A stretch of 64,000 nt of DNA. It comes from Acidimicrobiales bacterium (GTDB taxonomy: Bacteria > Actinomycetota > Acidimicrobiia > Acidimicrobiales > Aldehydirespiratoraceae). Under the pieces are notes generated by a model. The model made no database searches. It was not told the DNA's origin and saw nothing but the letters and a program-made list of their open reading frames with translations. Position numbers and translations under genes: made by a program. The stretch is taken from the NCBI GenBank assembly GCA_041394245.1, contig JAWKIR010000002.1:2108001-2172000 (forward strand), read 5' to 3'. Positions 43,419 through 52,009 of the stretch are shown here, piece after piece. Position 1 is the stretch's first letter, and each line of letters opens with the position of its first letter.

Positions 43419-44122
43419 TCACGTCGCCGATGATGCCAGCCGCACCGCGTGCTCGTAGAGCCGAATGTCGTACTCGTTGTCGGCCGTGATCCGGGCCAGC
43501 AACTCCGGCGAGACGGCATCGGCGCCGTCGCCGACATTGGCGTGTGGCGCCGGTGGGAGATCGAGCCCGGTCAGGGCGGCAACCCGGTCCACCATGCCCG
43601 GGAGATCCTCGGTCACCCCGACACAGTCGTAGCGCTCCAGAACCGCGACGGCGTCGTCGAGCTCCGCCGGACCGATATCGAACGGTCGGGAGATGGCGGT
43701 TTCCCAGAACTGCGAGAGCGCCAGCCGAAGACCATCGCGCCCGTCGGCGTCGAGGCTGTTGCCATCGAGCGCAGCCGCGGCGGCCTCGTTGCGAGCCCGG
43801 GTGTCGGCGAAGAGTTGCGTCTGGTAGTTCGAGAGCCGGCTCCGCCACCCGTCATCTGCGTAGATGGCGGCGAGGTCGTCGGGTGCGTCCTGCGCGAAAC
43901 GGAGCAGGAAGGGTGGTGGACGCTGACGAGCCCGAATCGTCGTACCTCCGCCGCATCGAGCCCGAGCCGGAGATGACTGAAGGTCTTCGCCGCGACCTGA
44001 CCCGGCCCGGGGTCCTCGGCCGGATAGGTCGCCGCCTCGCCGATGCGGGCCCGAAGCACGCGGTGAAGCGACGTGCCGCCCGTCTTCATGACGTGGGTGT
44101 AGAAGAGCTGCCGCGACGACAT
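43419..44122 (-). pseudogene. Sulfotransferase-like gene interrupted by a single-base frameshift
   Basis: A gene of about 234 codons if repaired. The N-terminus FYTHVMKTGGTSLHRVLRAR carries the PAPS-binding P-loop-like motif (KTGGTSL) of sulfotransferases. The first frame is coding through VRRFGLVSVHHP; at 43911-43913 (GGG on the plus strand) one base is missing, and the next frame then continues as FLLRFAQDAPDDLAAIYADD, WETAISRPFDIG and GVTEDLPGMVDRVAALTG to the stop at 43419. Those two last segments resemble the C-terminal part of family-2 sulfotransferases. There is no other damage, so a homopolymer miscount or a very recent mutation is likely. Confidence 0.82.
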
Positions 44123-44145
44123 CCGACGAGTGTGGCAGAGATGGG

Positions 44146-45072
44146 TCAGTCCTGGAGGAGCTCGAACAGCATCCCGAAGAAGTGCTCGGTCGGATAGTGG
44201 GTCACCAGATCGAGGTTGGGGACACCGTCGGTGATGCCGATCTGGTCGACGTCGAGCACCCCGCGTTGCGGACCGTCACCCACCATCACATCGACCCACA
44301 GCCGGGTCATCTCGGCGGGAGCGGGATCGATGGCGTGCGCCATGGCGATCGGGTCGGGAAGATCGTCGCCTTCCAGCCCGTAGGCCATCGCGTAGCGCCG
44401 CACCACCTGTGCGATGTCGACGGCGAAGTCCGAGTACTTGGTTCCCACGGCCCGCATCCGCGCATGGCGGTCGGCGTCGACCACCGCCGACGAGATCGAG
44501 ATGTCCCACCCGACGAGCTCGAGCGGCAGGCCGGACCGCACCACGATCTGCGCTGCCTCGGGGTCGGCCCAGAAATTGTATTCCGCCATCGCCGAGACGT
44601 TGCCGGGGCCGTGGACCCCGGTGCCGCCCATGACGACGACCCGATCGACGGCGTCGACGATCTCGGGCGCCCGCAACACGGCGAGGGCGACATTCGTCAG
44701 CGGTCCGAGGGTGACGAGGGTGATCTCGCCGGGGGCGCCGAGGATGGTGTCGACGATGACATCGGCACCGCGTCCCTCCGCCGGAATGCGGCCGTGGAGC
44801 GGGAGACCGCAGTCGCCCATTCCGTCGGCCCCGTGCACATAGTCCGCCGTCTCGAGCGTGCGCATCATGGGGCGAGCAGCGCCCGGGTGGACGGGCACGT
44901 CGGCCCCGCACAGCTCGACGGTGTAGAGCGCGTTCTGGACCGCCTGATCGAGGCCGACGTTGCCGCACACCACGGTCAGGGCCTCGACCTGGATCTCGGG
45001 ATGACGCAGCGCCATGAGGATGGCGACGGCATCGTCGGAGGCGGTGTCGGTGTCGATCAGGAAGCGGCGCAT
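44146..45072 (-). CDS. Inosine/uridine-preferring nucleoside hydrolase family protein
   Basis: A 308-residue nucleoside hydrolase. The Ca2+-binding aspartate cluster is at the N-terminus (IDTDTASDDAVAI), VTLGPLTNVALAL-like sequence (VTLGPLTNVALAVL) is near residue 125, and the segment MGGTGVHGPGNVSAMAEYNF with FWADPEAA completes the active site. It hydrolyses the N-glycosidic bond of ribonucleosides for base salvage; purine or pyrimidine preference is not clear. The ATG at 45072 has TAGGAT 6 bases upstream. Confidence 0.9.
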   Translation of the reverse strand: MRRFLIDTDTASDDAVAILMALRHPEIQVEALTVVCGNVGLDQAVQNALYTVELCGADVPVHPGAARPMMRTLETADYVHGADGMGDCGLPLHGRIPAEGRGADVIVDTILGAPGEITLVTLGPLTNVALAVLRAPEIVDAVDRVVVMGGTGVHGPGNVSAMAEYNFWADPEAAQIVVRSGLPLELVGWDISISSAVVDADRHARMRAVGTKYSDFAVDIAQVVRRYAMAYGLEGDDLPDPIAMAHAIDPAPAEMTRLWVDVMVGDGPQRGVLDVDQIGITDGVPNLDLVTHYPTEHFFGMLFELLQD

Positions 45073-45078
45073 CGACGG

Positions 45079-45084
45079 ATCCTA
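45079..45084 (-). promoter_or_regulatory. -10 hexamer TAGGAT of a probable leaderless transcript (nucleoside hydrolase)
   Basis: TAGGAT on the minus strand ends 6 bases before the ATG at 45072. No Shine-Dalgarno sequence is present. Confidence 0.5.
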
Positions 45085-45134
45085 GGGCCGCGCGCCCACG
45101 GCGACCCGACCACGTTGCGTGATAGACCGGCGAC

Positions 45135-47498
45135 GTGTTCTCACGACTGGGCAGATCGGCGGTGCGGCATCGCGGCGCCGCGCTGGGGCTCAGCGTCGCA
45201 GTCGTCGTCGCGTCGGTCGTCTTCGGCGTCGGCGTGCTCGACCGACTCGCAGGATCGGGCTTCGACGACCCCGACTCCGACTCGGTCGCCGCCCGCGCCG
45301 AACTCGACCGGCTGTTCGACACCGGCTTCACCGATGCCGCGTTCCTGTTGACCGTTCGGGACGCGGCCGGCGCCGACAGTCCCGCCGTCGACAGTCCCGA
45401 AGCGACCGCGGCCGGGCTCGCGTTCACCGAGGAGATCGCGTCGATGGAAGGCACCGACGATGTCGTGTCCTACTGGTCGGCGGGCTCCCCGCCGTCGCTG
45501 CGATCCCGCGACGGCACCCGCGCCCTGCTCCTCGTCCGCTTCCCCGGCGACGCCAACGACCCCGTTCGCGAAGAGCTGTCGATCCGGCTCACGGAGGACT
45601 TCGTGCTCGCCGCGCGCGGCCCGCTCGACGTGCAGATCGGCGGTCGTGATCCCGTCTTCGAACGCATCGGCATGGCCGCCGAGTCCGATCTCGCGACCGC
45701 GGAGCTCATCGCCATACCGATCACACTCCTCCTGCTCCTCGTCGTGTTCCGATCGCTCGTCGCCGCGCTCGTCCCTGCTCTCGTCGGCGTGGCGACCATC
45801 ATCGGGGCCCTGCTGGTCCTCTACCTGGTCACGCTGTTCACCGATGTCTCGATCTTCGCGATCAATCTCGTGGCGACCCTCGGGCTCGGCCTGGCGATCG
45901 ACTACTCGTTGCTGATCGTCACCCGGTACCGGGAGGAACGGGCGAGCGGCCTCGATGTCGACGCCGCCGTCGTGCGCACCGTCGAGACCGCCGGGCGAAC
46001 CGTCGCGTTCAGCGGCCTGACGGTGGCGGTCTCGTTGTCGGCTCTGCTGGTGTTCCCCATCTACTTCCTTCGCTCGTTCGCCTACGCCGGGATCGGGGTG
46101 ATCGGTTTCGCCCTGCTCCTCTCGGTGGTCGCCCTCCCCGCCGCGCTCAGCCTTCTCGGCGACCGCATCGAAGCCGGCGCCGTTCGCAGGCGAAGGATCC
46201 GCCGTCACGGCATCAGCGTGTGGCGGGAGCAGGCCGACCGGGTCGTCGATCACCCCTGGCGCTATCTGGTCCTCGGCGCCGTTGGTCTCGCCGCGATGGC
46301 GGTCCCGTTCCTGGGTGTCGAGTGGGGCGAGTCCGACCATCGTTCGCTCGCGCCGGATGATCCCGTCCGGGCGACGACGGAGCTGATGACCGAGGCGTTC
46401 GACTCGTCCGAGGCGAATGCGTTCCCCATCGTCGCGCGCGGGGGCGTCGACCGCGCGTCGATCACCGGCTACGCACTGGAGATCTCGCAACTGCCGGGGG
46501 TGGGCCGGGTCGACACCGCGCACGGTGCCTTCGTCGACGGCGCCTCGATCGACCCGGGCGACGAGGCGGCGACCGCTCGGTTTCTTCGCGACGACGCGAC
46601 CTGGTTCAACGTCGTGCCCGACGTCGAACCGATCAGCGCCGAGGCGGAGTCGTTGATCCGCACGATCCGTGCCGCGGACGCGCCGTTCGACGACGTGCTC
46701 GTCGGTGGAGGCACCGCGGCGTTCATCGACACCAAGGACTCCATCCTCGACAATCTTCCGCTCGCCGGCGCACTGCTCTTCGGCGCGACCTTCGTGCTCC
46801 TCTTCCTCATGTTCGGGAGCATCCTCGTCCCGCTCAAGGCGATCGTCCTCAACCTGCTGAGCCTCGGCGCCACCTTCGGCGTCATGATCCTCGTCTTCCA
46901 GGAGGGCATGTTCGAGTCCGTCCTCGGCTTCACGGCGACCGGGTTCACCGACATCAGTACCCCGGTGCTCGTCTTCGGCATCGCGTTCGGGTTGAGCATG
47001 GACTACGAGGTCTTCCTGCTGTCGCGCATCAAGGAGGAGTACGACCGCAGCGGCCACAACGAGGACGCCATCGTCGACGGGATCGACCGGACGGGGCCCC
47101 TCGTCTCCGCAGCGGCCCTGCTGTTGACGGTGACGTTCCTCGCCACCGCGACCTCGAGCCTGAGCTTCCTCAAGCTGTTCGGGCTCGGACTCGCGGTCGC
47201 CGTCGTGGTCGACGCGTTCATCGTCCGCATCACGATCGTTCCCGCGCTGATGGCGATCGCCGGCCGGTGGAACTGGTGGGCGCCCGCCCCACTGCGGCGC
47301 TTCCACGACCGATGGGGCCTGCCCGACACCGATCCCGATCCGGTCATCGACCTCACCGACGTGATCGACCTGCGGGACCCGGCCCCGTCGACCCCGCCGC
47401 CAGGAGCCTTCGCCGCAGGCGATACTCGGGAACCGGTGGCGCCGGGACGTTTCGCCGCAGGCGAAACTCCAAGCGATGCGCAGCATCGCCGCCGGTAG
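45135..47498 (+). CDS. MMPL/RND-superfamily membrane transporter
   Basis: A 787-residue transporter with the MMPL plan: one N-terminal helix, a periplasmic loop of about 150 residues, five helices (about 190-345), a second loop, and five helices (about 520-715). The conserved GLGLAIDYSLLIVTRYREER (first half) and GIAFGLSMDYEVFLLSRIKEEY (second half, split as GLSMDYEVFLLSR) carry the proton-relay Asp-Tyr pairs. Actinobacterial MMPL proteins export lipids or siderophore-like compounds; the cargo is unknown. The last 60 residues are hydrophilic, with a duplicated FAAG(D/E)T motif encoded by a repeated DNA hairpin. The start is GTG at 45135. Confidence 0.88.
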   Translation: MFSRLGRSAVRHRGAALGLSVAVVVASVVFGVGVLDRLAGSGFDDPDSDSVAARAELDRLFDTGFTDAAFLLTVRDAAGADSPAVDSPEATAAGLAFTEEIASMEGTDDVVSYWSAGSPPSLRSRDGTRALLLVRFPGDANDPVREELSIRLTEDFVLAARGPLDVQIGGRDPVFERIGMAAESDLATAELIAIPITLLLLLVVFRSLVAALVPALVGVATIIGALLVLYLVTLFTDVSIFAINLVATLGLGLAIDYSLLIVTRYREERASGLDVDAAVVRTVETAGRTVAFSGLTVAVSLSALLVFPIYFLRSFAYAGIGVIGFALLLSVVALPAALSLLGDRIEAGAVRRRRIRRHGISVWREQADRVVDHPWRYLVLGAVGLAAMAVPFLGVEWGESDHRSLAPDDPVRATTELMTEAFDSSEANAFPIVARGGVDRASITGYALEISQLPGVGRVDTAHGAFVDGASIDPGDEAATARFLRDDATWFNVVPDVEPISAEAESLIRTIRAADAPFDDVLVGGGTAAFIDTKDSILDNLPLAGALLFGATFVLLFLMFGSILVPLKAIVLNLLSLGATFGVMILVFQEGMFESVLGFTATGFTDISTPVLVFGIAFGLSMDYEVFLLSRIKEEYDRSGHNEDAIVDGIDRTGPLVSAAALLLTVTFLATATSSLSFLKLFGLGLAVAVVVDAFIVRITIVPALMAIAGRWNWWAPAPLRRFHDRWGLPDTDPDPVIDLTDVIDLRDPAPSTPPPGAFAAGDTREPVAPGRFAAGETPSDAQHRRR
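47409..47467 (+). repeat. Pair of REP-like hairpins inside the end of the MMPL gene
   Basis: TTCGCCGCAGGCGA occurs at 47409-47422 and again at 47451-47464. Each copy is a small inverted repeat around GCA; the second extends to an 8-bp stem, GTTTCGCC-GCA-GGCGAAAC (47449-47467). They encode the repeated FAAG(D/E)T tail motif and may be copies of a genomic repeat inserted into the coding end. Confidence 0.45.
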
Positions 47499-47501
47499 CC
47501 T
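47496..47501 (+). promoter_or_regulatory. -10 hexamer TAGCCT of a probable leaderless transcript (ileS)
   Basis: TAGCCT overlaps the MMPL stop codon and ends 8 bases before the ileS ATG at 47510; there is no ribosome binding site. Confidence 0.5.
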
Positions 47502-47509
47502 GATCAGCC

Positions 47510-50500
47510 ATGACTGCTACCGAGAATGACGGCGCGTCCGCGCCCTATCCGCACGTCGAGAGTCCGGATCTTCCGGCCATCGAAGCGCGCATTCTCGAGC
47601 GGTGGGAGACCGCCGCCACCTTCGAGCAGTCGGTCGAGCAGCGCTCCGAGGACAACGAATACGTCTTCTACGACGGTCCGCCGTTCGCCAACGGCCTGCC
47701 CCACCACGGCCATCTGCTCACCGGCTACGTGAAGGATGTCGTCCCCCGCTACCAGACGATGAAGGGCAAGCGGGTCGAGCGTCGCTTCGGCTGGGACTGC
47801 CACGGCCTGCCCGCCGAGATGGAGGCCGAGAAGGAACTCCCGGTCTCGGGCCGGGCGTCGATCATCGACTACGGCATCGAGCGGTTCAACGAGTACTGCC
47901 GCACCTCGGTGCTCAAGTACACCCAGGAGTGGGAGACCACCGTCACCCGCCAGGCCCGCTGGGTCGACTTCGAGAACGACTACAAGACCATGGACCTCCC
48001 CTACATGGAGTCGGTGATGTGGGCGTTCAAGCAGCTGTGGGACAAGGGGTTGATCTATCAGGCCAACCGTGTGCTGCCCTACAGCTGGGGGGCGGAGACA
48101 CCGCTGTCCAATCACGAGATCCGCCTCGACGACGCGACCCGCCCGCGCCAGGACCCGGCTGTCACCGTCGCGTTCACGCTCGACGATGCCGACGGCATCC
48201 CCGGCGAGGGACCCGCCGCGATCCTGGCCTGGACCACCACCCCGTGGACGCTGCCGTCCAACCTGGCGCTCGCGGTCGGCCCCGACCTCGACTATGCGGT
48301 GATGCTCGACGCCAACGGCACCCGCTACCTCATCGGCGAGGCCGTGCTCGGCAAATACGACAAGCAGATGGAGCATGCCGAACAGATCGGTACCGTCAAG
48401 GGCTCCGACCTCGTCGGTCGCACCTACGTGCCGCTGTTCCCTTATTTCGCCGACATGGCCGAGGTCGATCCGACGAAGCCCCATCACGGCACCAATCGTG
48501 CGTTCGTGGTGCTGGCCGGCGACTTCATCGACACCGACGAGGGCACCGGCGTCGTCCACATGGCGCCCGGGTTCGGTGAGGACGACCAGCGCTTGTGCGG
48601 CGAGGCGGGCATCGGCATGGTCGTGCCCGTCGACGACTCCGGTCGCTACACCGACGACGTGGTGGAGTGGGCCGGCGAGAACGTGCTCGAGGCCAACCCG
48701 TCGATCATCAAGCATCTGCGCGACACGGGTCAGCTGATCCGCCACGACAGCTACACGCACAACTACCCGCACTGCTGGCGCACCGACACGCCGATCATCT
48801 ACAAGGCGATGCCGAGCTGGTACGTGAAGGTGACCGACATCCGCGACCGGATGCTCGAGACCAACCAGGAGATCAACTGGGTCCCGGGCCACATCAAGGA
48901 CGGCCGCTTCGGCATGTGGCTCGAGGGCGCCCGCGACTGGTCGATCAGCCGCAACCGCTTCTGGGGTTCACCGATCCCCGTCTGGGTGAGCGACAACCCC
49001 GAGTACCCCCGCACCGACGTCTACGGGTCGCTCGACGAGCTCGAGGCCGACTTCGGCGTCCGGCCCGACAACCTGCACCGCCCGTTCATCGACGAGCTCA
49101 CCCGTCCCAACCCCGACGATCCCACCGGCCAGTCGACGATGCGGCGTGTGCCCGAGGTGCTCGACTGCTGGTTCGAGTCGGGCTCGATGCCCTTCGCCCA
49201 GGTGCACTACCCGTTCGAGAACAAGGACTGGTTCGACGAGCACTTCCCGGCCGACTTCATCGTCGAATACATCAACCAGTCGCGCGGCTGGTTCTACACG
49301 ATGCACGTCCTGTCGACGGCAATCTTCGACCGGCCCGGATTCAAGAACGCGATCTGTCACGGGATCCTGCTGGCCGACGACGGCGCCAAGCTCTCGAAGA
49401 AGCTCCGCAACTACACCGAGCCGTCCGAGATCTTCGAGAAGCAGGGCGCCGATGCGCTGCGGTGGTACTTCATGTCCACCAACATCGTGCGGGGCGGCGA
49501 CACCCGCATCTCCGATCAGGCGATCGACGACGTCGTCCGCCAAGTGATCCTCCCGATCTGGAACGCCTATTCGTTCTTCACCCTCTACGCGAACGTCGAG
49601 GGCTACCGGGCGAGCTTCCGGACCGACTCGACCGAGCTGCTGGATCGCTACGTGCTCGCGAAGACGCGCGACCTCGTGGAGCAGGTCGAAGCGCGCATGG
49701 ACGCCTACGACCTGCCCGGGGCGGCGATGGAGATCCAGTCCTTCATCGATGCGCTGAACAACTGGTACATCCGCCGGTCGCGCGACCGCTTCTGGGGCAC
49801 GGCGTCCGGCCGGGCCGACCGGGCCGGTCTCGACACGCTCTACACGGTGCTGGTGACGCTCGTGCAGGTCGCCGCGCCGCTGCTGCCGATGATCACCGAG
49901 GAGATCTGGATCGGCCTCACCGGCGGCGACGCCGGCCAGCCCGACTCGGTGCACCTGACCGACTGGCCCTCGGTCGACGCCTACCCGTCCGATCCGGCGC
50001 TCGTCTCGGCCATGGACCGTCTGCGCGATGTCGCGTCGACCGGGTTGCGGCTCCGCGAAGACCAGGGTCTACGGGTTCGCCTGCCGCTGGCGTCGGTCAC
50101 CATCGCGGGTCGCGACGCACCGACCCTGGAGCCGTTCGCCGATCTCCTCGCCGACGAGCTCAACGTGAAGGCCGTCCACGTCACCGAGGAGATCGGGTCG
50201 TTGGCGACCTTCGTCCTGCGACCCGATGGCAAGGCGCTCGGGCCCCGTCTCGGCAAGGACGTGCAGACCGTGTTCGCCGCGGCCAAGAACGGCGAGTGGG
50301 AATCGAACGACGACGGCTCGGTGACCGTCGCCGGGCACACACTCGCCGAGGGCGAGTACGAGCTCGCGCTCGAGTCGCCCGACGACGTGGTGGCCGCCGC
50401 GCTGCGGTCCAACGACGCCGTGGTCACCCTCGACACCGATGTCACCCCAGCGCTCGCAGCCGAGGGTCTGGCCCGCGACATCGTCCGGGAGATCCAGAAC

Positions 50501-50722
50501 GCCCGCAAGGCCGAGGACCTGGTGGTCACCGACCGGATCGACGTGTGGATCGAGGTCGCCTCGACCGATGCGCTCGCCGCGCTCGACACCCATCGGGCCT
50601 ACATCGCCGAGCAGGTGCTCGCCGAGTCGATCACCGCCGGCGCCGGCGACGACCACCTCCACATCCACGAAGCCAAGGTCGACAACGAACCCCTCCGCTT
50701 CACCCTCGCCGTCACCAAGTAG
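47510..50722 (+). CDS. ileS: Isoleucyl-tRNA synthetase
   Basis: A 1070-residue class I aminoacyl-tRNA synthetase that charges tRNA-Ile. The HIGH-equivalent PHHGHLLTG is near residue 64, with the typical preceding FYDGPPFANGLP; the tryptophan-rich WTTTPWTLPSNLALAVG marks the editing (CP1) domain; the KMSKS-equivalent KLSKKLRNYTEP is near 627. The C-terminal anticodon-binding region is present, and the whole length fits the long IleRS group. The ATG follows the MMPL stop by 11 bases and has its own leaderless-type -10 element. A 24-bp inverted repeat follows the stop. Confidence 0.96.
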   Translation: MTATENDGASAPYPHVESPDLPAIEARILERWETAATFEQSVEQRSEDNEYVFYDGPPFANGLPHHGHLLTGYVKDVVPRYQTMKGKRVERRFGWDCHGLPAEMEAEKELPVSGRASIIDYGIERFNEYCRTSVLKYTQEWETTVTRQARWVDFENDYKTMDLPYMESVMWAFKQLWDKGLIYQANRVLPYSWGAETPLSNHEIRLDDATRPRQDPAVTVAFTLDDADGIPGEGPAAILAWTTTPWTLPSNLALAVGPDLDYAVMLDANGTRYLIGEAVLGKYDKQMEHAEQIGTVKGSDLVGRTYVPLFPYFADMAEVDPTKPHHGTNRAFVVLAGDFIDTDEGTGVVHMAPGFGEDDQRLCGEAGIGMVVPVDDSGRYTDDVVEWAGENVLEANPSIIKHLRDTGQLIRHDSYTHNYPHCWRTDTPIIYKAMPSWYVKVTDIRDRMLETNQEINWVPGHIKDGRFGMWLEGARDWSISRNRFWGSPIPVWVSDNPEYPRTDVYGSLDELEADFGVRPDNLHRPFIDELTRPNPDDPTGQSTMRRVPEVLDCWFESGSMPFAQVHYPFENKDWFDEHFPADFIVEYINQSRGWFYTMHVLSTAIFDRPGFKNAICHGILLADDGAKLSKKLRNYTEPSEIFEKQGADALRWYFMSTNIVRGGDTRISDQAIDDVVRQVILPIWNAYSFFTLYANVEGYRASFRTDSTELLDRYVLAKTRDLVEQVEARMDAYDLPGAAMEIQSFIDALNNWYIRRSRDRFWGTASGRADRAGLDTLYTVLVTLVQVAAPLLPMITEEIWIGLTGGDAGQPDSVHLTDWPSVDAYPSDPALVSAMDRLRDVASTGLRLREDQGLRVRLPLASVTIAGRDAPTLEPFADLLADELNVKAVHVTEEIGSLATFVLRPDGKALGPRLGKDVQTVFAAAKNGEWESNDDGSVTVAGHTLAEGEYELALESPDDVVAAALRSNDAVVTLDTDVTPALAAEGLARDIVREIQNARKAEDLVVTDRIDVWIEVASTDALAALDTHRAYIAEQVLAESITAGAGDDHLHIHEAKVDNEPLRFTLAVTK

Positions 50723-50728
50723 GTATCT

Positions 50729-50788
50729 CGGGGTCAGACACCCATACCTTCTCGAGGGAGACCCAGAAGGTATGGGTGTCTGACCCCG
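50729..50788 (+). repeat. Perfect 24-bp inverted repeat downstream of ileS
   Basis: Arms 50729-50752 and 50765-50788 are perfect complements separated by a 12-base loop. The right arm contains GGTATGGGTGTCTGACCCC. It begins 6 bases after the ileS stop and could end that transcript, but no T-tract follows and the arms are much longer than a normal terminator, so a mobile or dispersed repeat is equally possible. Confidence 0.75.
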
Positions 50789-50807
50789 GCGTACTTTCCC
50801 GAGTGGC

Positions 50808-50813
50808 TACCGT
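50808..50813 (+). promoter_or_regulatory. -10 hexamer TACCGT of a probable leaderless transcript
   Basis: TACCGT ends 7 bases before the ATG at 50821 of the lipoprotein gene, just downstream of the long inverted repeat. Confidence 0.5.
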
Positions 50814-50820
50814 TGCTGCC

Positions 50821-51996
50821 ATGGCGAAGCGGATGCGGACTGTTCTGTTCTCGGCTGTCGTGGTGGCCCTCGTGGCCACCTCATGCGGCGGAGGTGACGG
50901 CGAGTCGAACGAGGTAAGCGACCCCACGACCGCCACTGCGGTGACCACCTCCGTCCCCACGACGTCGACCACCTCCTCCTCCTCCACCACCACCGAACCG
51001 CCGTCGCCGACCGGCCCGACCCCGCTCCCGCTCGACGAGATCCCCGACCTCGTCGTGGCTTGGGGGGACGGCACCGGCGACCCGCTCGAACTCGCACTGG
51101 CGATCATCGGCTTCCCACTCGCGATCCCGACTCCGGAGAACACCACGCCGCTGCGCGTCTCGGTCGACATGGTCCCCGGGAGCGACGAGCGGTCGCCCTG
51201 GACGTGGGACTGGAGCTACGAGGTCCTCTCGGCCGACCCCATGCCCGACATCGACATCCAGGCCGACGAACCGAGCCCGGGCAACGTCGCCCTCCGCGAG
51301 TTCTACGACCCGATCATGACCGACCTGGGTTGGACCTATTCCAACTCGACCGGGAGCGACCCGAGCAGCGGAGCCGGTGGGCCCCAGTCGATCAATCACG
51401 TGTACCAGAGCGGCGCCGCGACGATCGTGGTGAACGGTCTCCCGGCCACACCGAAGCCGATCTTCGTGTGGGCCGACGAGGAACAGGTCTACGGCGAGGG
51501 AATCCCCGGCTACCAGGTCGACGTGCCGTTCGAGTTCGAACCCGGCGTGATCCCGGTGCCGTTCATCCAGACGATCGTGGACGAGCTCCCCGAGATCGAC
51601 GGCGCGCAGCTCACCGACGTCCGGCTCCAGAGCTGGAACCGTTCGGAGGACAGCTTCGACGCCGACCGAGGGCTTCGCTACCTCGAGGTGACCATCGAGC
51701 TGACGCTCGCACCCGATGCCGTCGACGACGCGAAGGCGACGTTCGCCGGCGACCTCGGAACGTCGGCGTTCTTCGCCGGCGAGGAGAGCTTCTTCGAGCC
51801 GGGATTCGTCGAGCCCGCGGAGCCACGGGAGTTCGGCGACGACTGGACCCAGCCCGTCGTTTTCCTCGACCGCTACGAGGGATCGATCGTCGTCTCCGTG
51901 CAGGACAGCGCCGAAGACGACCGTGCCGGGGCCACTGCGACGGTGAAGGTCACCTTCGAGCCGAATCGGCCCGTGCTCGAGGAACTCTCGGACTGA
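50821..51996 (+). CDS. Putative exported lipoprotein of unknown function
   Basis: A 391-residue protein. Its lipoprotein signal ends VATSC with Cys22, followed by a Thr/Ser-rich linker of about 35 residues. The remainder is acidic, with no membrane segment; I recognise no domain. Sequences such as FYDPIMTDLGWTYSNSTGS and LRYLEVTIELTLAPDA suggest an alternating alpha/beta fold. It should sit on the outer face of the cytoplasmic membrane. The ATG at 50821 is chosen for the TACCGT 7 bases upstream; a GTG six codons earlier is less likely. It is convergent with the 2OG-oxygenase gene, 13 bases apart. Confidence 0.8.
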   Translation: MAKRMRTVLFSAVVVALVATSCGGGDGESNEVSDPTTATAVTTSVPTTSTTSSSSTTTEPPSPTGPTPLPLDEIPDLVVAWGDGTGDPLELALAIIGFPLAIPTPENTTPLRVSVDMVPGSDERSPWTWDWSYEVLSADPMPDIDIQADEPSPGNVALREFYDPIMTDLGWTYSNSTGSDPSSGAGGPQSINHVYQSGAATIVVNGLPATPKPIFVWADEEQVYGEGIPGYQVDVPFEFEPGVIPVPFIQTIVDELPEIDGAQLTDVRLQSWNRSEDSFDADRGLRYLEVTIELTLAPDAVDDAKATFAGDLGTSAFFAGEESFFEPGFVEPAEPREFGDDWTQPVVFLDRYEGSIVVSVQDSAEDDRAGATATVKVTFEPNRPVLEELSD

Positions 51997-52009
51997 TTCG
52001 AGGTGACGT

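Noticed and set aside
50941..51010. Thr/Ser-rich repetitive DNA as a functional repeat
   Set aside because: It is the low-complexity linker after a lipoprotein signal, also seen in the HtrA, binding-protein and sigma-partner genes, and is normal for this kind of protein.
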